This document shows positions 13,840 through 17,891 of a stretch of DNA of 17,891 bases, one piece after another. The position numbers and the translations under genes are program-made. Position 1 is the stretch's first letter; each line of letters begins with the position of its first letter. The notes under the pieces are model-generated. The model worked only from the letters and a program-made list of their open reading frames with translations. It did not search any database and was not told where the DNA came from. The stretch is taken from NCBI GenBank assembly GCA_900554525.1, contig USHL01000008.1:1-17891 (forward strand). Direction: 5' to 3'. This DNA is from an uncultured Oscillospiraceae bacterium (GTDB lineage: Bacteria; Bacillota; Clostridia; Oscillospirales; Acutalibacteraceae).

Positions 13840-15057
13840 TTGAAAAGAATAATAGTTTTTATACTTATAATGGCGCTGGCTTGTTCAGTGCCGGTTAACG
13901 CCGCCGACGGCTCGGTAACGGTTTCGAGCGAATGCGATATTTCCGATATTGATGTGCCGCTCGATAATACTGCCGTAAATGCCGCGATAGGCCAGACACT
14001 CGATATAAAGGCGAAGTCCGCAGTATTGATGGAGCCTAACACCGGCAAGGTGCTTTACGAATCAAACGCCGACGAAAAACTGTCGCCTGCCTCGATTACA
14101 AAAATTATGTCTCTGCTTCTTGTTATGGAGGCGCTTGACCGCGGGGATATTACGCTTGAAACGGTAGTTACCGCCAGCGAGCATGCCTGCAGCATGGGAG
14201 GCTCGCAGATATGGCTTGAGCCGGGAGAGACTATGACGGTCGATGAGCTTTTAAAGGCGGCGGTAATAGCTTCGGCAAACGACGCATGCGTGGCTTTGGG
14301 CGAGCAGATAGCCGGCAGTGAGGAAGGCTTTGTCGCTATGATGAACGAGCGCGCAAAGGAGCTCGGCATGACAAATACCAATTTTGTCAACTGTACGGGG
14401 CTTGACGCCGAGGGACACCTGACGTCGGCATATGATGTGGCGGTAATGTCGAGCGAGCTTATCAAGCACGATACGATAAAGAATTATTCGACTGTCTGGA
14501 TGGATACCCTGCGCGGCGGGAAGAGCGAGCTTGTAAACACAAACAGGCTGGTGCGTTTTTACGAGGGAGCTACCGGTCTTAAAACCGGCACTACCGCAAC
14601 CGCAAAGTACTGTCTGGCTGCGACCGCGGAGCGTAACGGCCTTGAGCTTGTCGCTGTGGTGATGGCGGGCGAGACGACCAACGACCGCTTTAACGGGGCA
14701 AAAAAGCTTTTGGATTACGGCTTTGCCAATTATAATTTTTCGGCGGTTGACGCAGGGCTTAAAAGCGGCCTTACCGTAAATGTTGAAAAGGGCACGGAAA
14801 AGAAAATTCCGGTAAAGGCGGAAAAGACCCTGAACGTACTGCTGCCTAAATCCACCTCAGGCAATATCGAGCGCAAGGTTGCGCTTGATGGGACCGTAAA
14901 GGCGCCGGTAAAGGAGGGCGATGTAGTGGGCACGGTAGATGTTTATATCGGCGAGGAGCAGCTCGGCACTATTCCGATAGTCGCGACCGCGGATTCCGAA
15001 AGGCTTTCGTTCGGCATAACCCTCGGCTGGATTTTAAAGGGATTATTTAGATTATGA
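13840..15057 (+). CDS. dacF: D-alanyl-D-alanine carboxypeptidase (DacF-type, penicillin-binding protein)
   Basis: This extracytoplasmic serine peptidase removes the terminal D-alanine from peptidoglycan stem peptides. The 405-residue precursor has a signal peptide (MKRIIVFILIMALACS, likely cleaved after VNA around residue 22), the catalytic SITK (S85-K88), SAN (145-147) and KTG (248-250). A beta-rich C-terminal domain follows from about residue 300, and the C-terminal helix FGITLGWILKGLFRL is likely to anchor it to the membrane face, as in PBP5. The start codon is TTG, chosen because it keeps the charged n-region of the signal peptide and lies 9 nt after GAGAGG; the next ATG (residue 11) would spoil it. 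A strong hairpin masks that ribosome site. No promoter of its own is clear, so it probably depends on mnmA-LUD read-through. Confidence 0.9.
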   Translation: MKRIIVFILIMALACSVPVNAADGSVTVSSECDISDIDVPLDNTAVNAAIGQTLDIKAKSAVLMEPNTGKVLYESNADEKLSPASITKIMSLLLVMEALDRGDITLETVVTASEHACSMGGSQIWLEPGETMTVDELLKAAVIASANDACVALGEQIAGSEEGFVAMMNERAKELGMTNTNFVNCTGLDAEGHLTSAYDVAVMSSELIKHDTIKNYSTVWMDTLRGGKSELVNTNRLVRFYEGATGLKTGTTATAKYCLAATAERNGLELVAVVMAGETTNDRFNGAKKLLDYGFANYNFSAVDAGLKSGLTVNVEKGTEKKIPVKAEKTLNVLLPKSTSGNIERKVALDGTVKAPVKEGDVVGTVDVYIGEEQLGTIPIVATADSERLSFGITLGWILKGLFRL

Positions 15058-15086
15058 AAACTTTTAATGAATATAAGCATTTCGAC

Positions 15087-15115
15087 TTGAAAAAAACGGC
15101 GGTATATTGTAAAAT
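15087..15115 (+). promoter_or_regulatory. pgi promoter
   Basis: -35 TTGAAA (15087-15092), 17-nt spacer, -10 TAAAAT (15110-15115). The leader is about 33 nt, with AGGGGAT before the start. I see no intrinsic terminator between dacF and this promoter. Confidence 0.7.
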
Positions 15116-15154
15116 ATAATAAAGTAAAAATAAAACGGATTCAGGGGATATAAA

Positions 15155-16495
15155 ATGTCAGTTAAATTCAATTATTCCTATGCGAAAAGTTTTCTGCGCG
15201 AAAATGACCTTAAAGGTCTTGAAGCGCAGGTGACCGCGGCACATGATGTTATTAACGGCAAATCCGGTCTCGGCAACGATTTTCTCGGCTGGGTAAATCT
15301 TCCGGAGGATTACGACAGGGAAGAATTTGCACGTATTAAGGCGGCGGCCGCAAAAATAAGAAAAGATACCGATATACTTATAGTCATCGGCATCGGCGGC
15401 TCGTATCTCGGCGCACGTGCCGCGATAGAGTTTCTTAAAGGGCCGTATTACAATTCCCTGCGCGACGGCGCACCGGAAATCTATTTCGCCGGTAACAGCA
15501 TAAGCGGCGCATATCTTGCCGATATTGTAAAGCTGTGCGAGGGCAAACGCGTTTCGGTCAATATCATTTCCAAATCGGGCACCACTACCGAGCCGGCTGT
15601 GGCTTTCAGGGTGCTGCGCAAATATCTTGAAGAGCGGTACGGTGAAAAGGAGGCAGCCGAACGCATTTACTGCACTACGGATAAGGCACGAGGAACTCTT
15701 AAAAAGCTGGCGGATGAAAAAGGTTATGAATGCTTTGTGGTTCCGGACGATGTAGGAGGAAGATTTTCCGTGCTGACGGCTGTCGGTCTTCTTCCGATCG
15801 CGGCGGCGGGCGCCGATATAGATAAGCTTATGGCCGGAGCAGCGTCGGCATCCCATGAATACAATGAGCCTGATATGTATAAAAACGACTGTTACATTTA
15901 TGCTGCGCTGCGCAACGCTTTTTATCGCAAAGGCAAATCGGTTGAGCTGCTGGTGAGCTATGAGCCCCGCTTTACAATGATGGCGGAGTGGTTCAAGCAG
16001 CTGTTCGGCGAGAGCGAGGGCAAGGACAGCAAGGGCCTTTTCCCGGCGTCGGTAACCTTTTCGACCGATCTCCATTCAATGGGCCAGTTTATTCAGGACG
16101 GCAGCCGGGTTATGTTTGAAACCGTAGTTACTTTTTCGGAAAGTGACAAGGATATTGTAATAGAGTCTGAGGAAGACGACGGGGACGGGCTTAATTTCCT
16201 TGCGGGAAAGACAATGAGCTTTGTAAATTCCAAGGCGTTCGAGGGTACCGTGCTTGCGCATACAGACGGCGGAGTGCCTAACCTCGTTATAAATGTCGAC
16301 CGTCCGGACGAGGAAAATCTCGGCAGGCTTATCTATTTCTTTGAAAAGGCCTGCGCGGTTTCCGGCTATCTGCTCGGAGTGAACCCGTTCGATCAGCCGG
16401 GAGTGGAAAGCTACAAGAAGAATATGTTCGCGCTGCTCGGGAAACCGGGTTATGAGGCTCAGAAGGCTGAGCTTGAGGCGCGACTCAACGGATAA
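15155..16495 (+). CDS. pgi: Glucose-6-phosphate isomerase
   Basis: The cytosolic enzyme interconverts glucose 6-phosphate and fructose 6-phosphate in glycolysis and gluconeogenesis. The 446-residue product is of the shorter bacterial/Firmicutes type. Sugar-phosphate-binding loops are visible: GIGGSYLGA (79-87), ISKSGTTTEPAVAF (138-151), and GGRFSVLTAVGLLP (201-214). Downstream are the conserved HTDGGVPN stretch and QPGVESYKKNMFALL near the C-terminus, where the catalytic lysine lies. ATG 15155 follows AGGGGAT. The next gene starts 48 nt later with its own ribosome site and no promoter I can see, so the two are probably cotranscribed. Confidence 0.97.
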   Translation: MSVKFNYSYAKSFLRENDLKGLEAQVTAAHDVINGKSGLGNDFLGWVNLPEDYDREEFARIKAAAAKIRKDTDILIVIGIGGSYLGARAAIEFLKGPYYNSLRDGAPEIYFAGNSISGAYLADIVKLCEGKRVSVNIISKSGTTTEPAVAFRVLRKYLEERYGEKEAAERIYCTTDKARGTLKKLADEKGYECFVVPDDVGGRFSVLTAVGLLPIAAAGADIDKLMAGAASASHEYNEPDMYKNDCYIYAALRNAFYRKGKSVELLVSYEPRFTMMAEWFKQLFGESEGKDSKGLFPASVTFSTDLHSMGQFIQDGSRVMFETVVTFSESDKDIVIESEEDDGDGLNFLAGKTMSFVNSKAFEGTVLAHTDGGVPNLVINVDRPDEENLGRLIYFFEKACAVSGYLLGVNPFDQPGVESYKKNMFALLGKPGYEAQKAELEARLNG

Positions 16496-16503
16496 AGATA
16501 ATA

Positions 16504-16519
16504 ACTGCCCACGGGCAGT
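16504..16519 (+). other. Short hairpin between pgi and the P-loop gene
   Basis: ACTGCC (16504-16509) pairs with GGCAGT (16514-16519) across CACG. Only As follow, so it is not a terminator. It may stabilise the pgi 3' end or separate translation of the two genes. Confidence 0.4.
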
Positions 16520-16543
16520 GAAATAAAAAAGGAGCTGGTATAA

Positions 16544-16951
16544 ATGATAAAACTCATTATCGGGAAAAAAGGTTCGGGTAAAACAAAGAAGCTGGTTGAT
16601 ATGGTAAACAGCGCCGCTGAAACCAGTCTCGGCAATGTTGTATGCATTGAAAAAGGCGATACTTTGACCTATTCTGTTACACATAAGGCAAGACTCATCG
16701 ACGCAGAAAGCTACGGCATTTCAGGCTACGGTGAATATTTCGGAATGGTGGCCGGTATTAAGGCGGGCAATCATGATGTTACGCATATTTTCGGCGATGC
16801 CACGCTTCGCATAGGCGAGCGTGATTTTGACGCTCTCGCCGCATTTTTGAAGAGGATTTCCGAAATTTCCGATGTTGAGTTCATCTTCACGATTTCTGCC
16901 GATAAGGAAGAGCTCCCCAAAAAGATTTTTGATTTTGCTGAGGCCTGCTGA
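16544..16951 (+). CDS. Small conserved P-loop protein, function unknown
   Basis: The 135-residue protein opens with a strand and Walker A loop GKKGSGKTKKL (G7-T14). I do not see a convincing Walker B; the nearest candidate is HIFGDA around residues 81-86. The rest is alternating helix and strand, with no membrane segment. Short proteins of this kind occur in clostridia and are, from memory, sometimes labelled 'twitching motility protein PilT'; the length is far too small for PilT and that label should not be used. The compact size suggests nucleotide binding without a full ATPase core. AAGGAG lies 9 nt before the start. It follows pgi by 48 nt and is closed by a strong terminator. Confidence 0.7.
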   Translation: MIKLIIGKKGSGKTKKLVDMVNSAAETSLGNVVCIEKGDTLTYSVTHKARLIDAESYGISGYGEYFGMVAGIKAGNHDVTHIFGDATLRIGERDFDALAAFLKRISEISDVEFIFTISADKEELPKKIFDFAEAC

Positions 16952-16963
16952 TGATCGGGTCTG

Positions 16964-16992
16964 TCGGGCGGCTTTTGCCGCCCGATTTTTTA
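16964..16992 (+). terminator. Intrinsic terminator after the P-loop gene
   Basis: TCGGGCGGC (16964-16972) and GCCGCCCGA (16977-16985) form a perfect 9-bp GC-rich stem with a TTTT loop, followed by a run of Ts. It ends the pgi transcription unit. Confidence 0.95.
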
Positions 16993-17004
16993 AAAAAGAA
17001 ATTC

Positions 17005-17033
17005 TTGACAAAGACAGTTAAAAAATATATAAT
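17005..17033 (+). promoter_or_regulatory. Consensus promoter of yceD-rpmF
   Basis: Perfect -35 TTGACA (17005-17010), 17-nt spacer and perfect -10 TATAAT (17028-17033). It is the strongest promoter in the window, fitting a ribosomal protein transcription unit. Start near 17040. Confidence 0.92.
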
Positions 17034-17060
17034 AGTCTTTGTGACGATAGAGGTGGAAGT

Positions 17061-17558
17061 ATGATTATTGATTTAAAGCGTATTTTTGCCAATGATGATG
17101 CTTCAATGCCGATAGACCGTTCGCTGGATATGAGTTCGGTAGAATTTTCGGGCGTGTTTCCGCTCAAAAAGCCCGTTAAAATGACCGGCTCGGTTTTCAG
17201 CAGGGCCAGTATCGTGAGGCTGAGCGCGAAGCTTTCTTATACATATGAGGCTTCGTGTGACCGCTGCGGCGCAGACGCTGCCCGCTCATATACGGTTGAT
17301 GTCGAAAAAATGCTTGCCGCATCCTTGGAGGGTGAGGAGAACGACGACATTATCCTTGTTCCGGATATGAAGCTTGATTTGGATGAGCTTATTTATACCG
17401 AGACTATAGTCAGCATTCCGACAAAGCATTTGTGCCGGGAAGACTGCAGGGGTATATGCGCGAAATGCGGGAAAAACCTCAATGAAGGCAAATGCAGCTG
17501 CCCGGAGAAGGAGACTGACCCGCGGCTTGCGGCGCTTGCCGAGCTACTGAATAACTGA
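17061..17558 (+). CDS. YceD/DUF177-family protein
   Basis: The 165-residue protein belongs to the YceD (DUF177) family, members of which affect accumulation of 23S ribosomal RNA in bacteria and plastids, though the mechanism is not settled. The N-terminal half is beta-rich. Two cysteine groups suggest zinc binding: CDRC (66-69), and the C-terminal group C125, C129, C133, C136, C145, C147. The family hallmark LDLDELIYTETIVSIPTKHLCREDCRGIC is recognisable (104-133). It lies directly before rpmF, 32 nt apart, the arrangement found in many bacteria. AGAGGTGG lies before the ATG. Confidence 0.9.
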   Translation: MIIDLKRIFANDDASMPIDRSLDMSSVEFSGVFPLKKPVKMTGSVFSRASIVRLSAKLSYTYEASCDRCGADAARSYTVDVEKMLAASLEGEENDDIILVPDMKLDLDELIYTETIVSIPTKHLCREDCRGICAKCGKNLNEGKCSCPEKETDPRLAALAELLNN

Positions 17559-17590
17559 TATTTTTTTATTCTGCTTAAGGAGGTGCTGAA

Positions 17591-17773
17591 ATGGCAGTAC
17601 CAAAGAGAAAGACTTCAAAGGCAAGACGAGACAAAAGGAGAAACAACGTTTGGAAACTCAACGCTCCGACTTTAGTGAGATGCTCTAACTGCGGCGAATA
17701 TAAGCGTCCGCACAGGCTCTGCTCTGCCTGCGGCCACTATGACGGGCGCGAGGTAGTAAAAGTCGGCGAGTAA
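17591..17773 (+). CDS. rpmF: 50S ribosomal protein L32
   Basis: The 60-residue basic protein starts MAVPKRKTSKARRDKRR, the hallmark of L32, a component of the large ribosomal subunit. It is the zinc-binding variant: C31, C34, C44 and C47 form two CXXC pairs. Bacteria that regulate zinc often carry a second, cysteine-free copy elsewhere; none is visible here. AAGGAGG precedes the start. It is cotranscribed with yceD from the consensus promoter. Confidence 0.98.
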   Translation: MAVPKRKTSKARRDKRRNNVWKLNAPTLVRCSNCGEYKRPHRLCSACGHYDGREVVKVGE

Positions 17774-17784
17774 TTCGTCTTTCG

Positions 17785-17810
17785 GGCCGGCGGGAATATT
17801 TCCGTCAGCC
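17785..17810 (+). other. Imperfect GC-rich hairpin after rpmF
   Basis: GGCCGGCGGGA (17785-17795) and TTCCGTCAGCC (17800-17810) pair over eleven positions with one C-A mismatch and two G-U. Only TTT follows, so it would be a weak terminator or an mRNA 3'-end stabiliser. Confidence 0.45.
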
Positions 17811-17829
17811 TTTAACCTTGTATCTTGTG

Positions 17830-17864
17830 GCAGAGGGGGCAGATGTACCTCCTCTGCTTTTTTT
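17830..17864 (+). terminator. Intrinsic terminator just upstream of the next gene
   Basis: GCAGAGG (17830-17836) pairs with CCTCTGC (17851-17857), followed by seven Ts. It lies only about 19 nt before the next start codon, leaving no room for a promoter after it, so it could act as an attenuator. The ACCTCC at 17847-17852 is complementary to the next gene's ribosome binding site. Confidence 0.8.
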
Positions 17865-17883
17865 GAATATCGGAGGTGAGTAT

Positions 17884-17891
17884 ATGTCTGT
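17884..17891 (+). CDS. Start of a truncated downstream gene (possibly plsX)
   Basis: GGAGGTG (17872-17878) is followed at 6 nt by ATG TCT GT, cut by the window edge. The first residues are Met-Ser. In many bacteria yceD-rpmF is followed by plsX; that identity is a guess from gene order only. Confidence 0.4.

Noticed and set aside
15158..16075. Antisense open frame (305 codons) opposite pgi
   Set aside because: It is a shadow of the strongly conserved pgi frame with a basic, low-information translation and no start signals.
16504..16519. Post-pgi hairpin as a terminator
   Set aside because: It is followed by As, not Ts, and the next gene has no promoter of its own.
1..17891. CRISPR array or defence island
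   Set aside because: No regularly spaced direct repeats and no cas, restriction, toxin-antitoxin or retron-type genes are visible; the small P-loop proteins lack toxin partners.

Overview
The window reads as one stretch of chromosome from a Gram-positive, probably clostridial organism; a gut Oscillospiraceae/Ruminococcaceae-like Clostridium relative is my best guess. The support is indirect. The heat-shock operator is of the HrcA/CIRCE type, ribosome binding sites are strong and purine-rich, and promoters are close to the sigma-A consensus, often with an extended -10. The gene families also fit: a YerC-type TrpR relative, a YhaO/YhaN-type SbcD/SbcC pair, a DacF-type carboxypeptidase and a two-domain Hsp33. 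The species cannot be named from the sequence alone.

Layout, left to right. (1) Positions 1-2034, minus strand: a truncated tRNA-Val(TAC) with its own promoter lies downstream of a three-gene operon (YerC-type regulator, SAM methyltransferase, hslO) whose genes overlap by 8 nt. (2) 2112-5632, plus strand: a divergently transcribed SbcD-like nuclease and SbcC-like ATPase with an 11-nt overlap. The ATPase carries a membrane hairpin where SbcC has its zinc hook. (3) 5633-7035: an AT-richer insert-like segment holding a tandem-GNAT acetyltransferase. It has its own promoter, an operator-like dyad, a 12-codon leader ORF and an 11-bp hairpin, and ends in a bidirectional terminator. (4) 7066-9795, minus strand: an operon of AGCS sodium/amino-acid symporter, HAD phosphatase and P-loop kinase-like protein. 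(5) 9811-10556, minus strand: a small heat-shock protein with a near-perfect CIRCE operator, a long leader and a strong terminator. (6) 10566-12034, plus strand: NADP-type glutamate dehydrogenase, with a 12-A run inside its promoter spacer. (7) 12038-15057, plus strand: mnmA, a LUD-domain (DUF162) protein and a D-Ala-D-Ala carboxypeptidase. A 20-bp hairpin covers the ribosome binding site of the last gene. (8) 15087-16992: pgi and a small conserved P-loop protein, closed by a terminator. (9) 17005-17891: yceD-rpmF behind a perfect consensus promoter, then a terminator-like hairpin directly before the start of a truncated next gene.

Most of the content is housekeeping: redox chaperone, DNA repair, nitrogen and carbon entry enzymes, tRNA thiolation, cell wall, ribosomal protein. 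I see no phage, IS element, CRISPR array or obvious defence island. The most distinctive signals are regulatory RNA-level structures: the leader ORF and hairpin before the acetyltransferase, the hairpin masking the carboxypeptidase start, the conditional-looking terminator at the right edge, and the poly-A promoter spacer of gdhA. I do not see convincing evidence of a wholly new multi-gene system.
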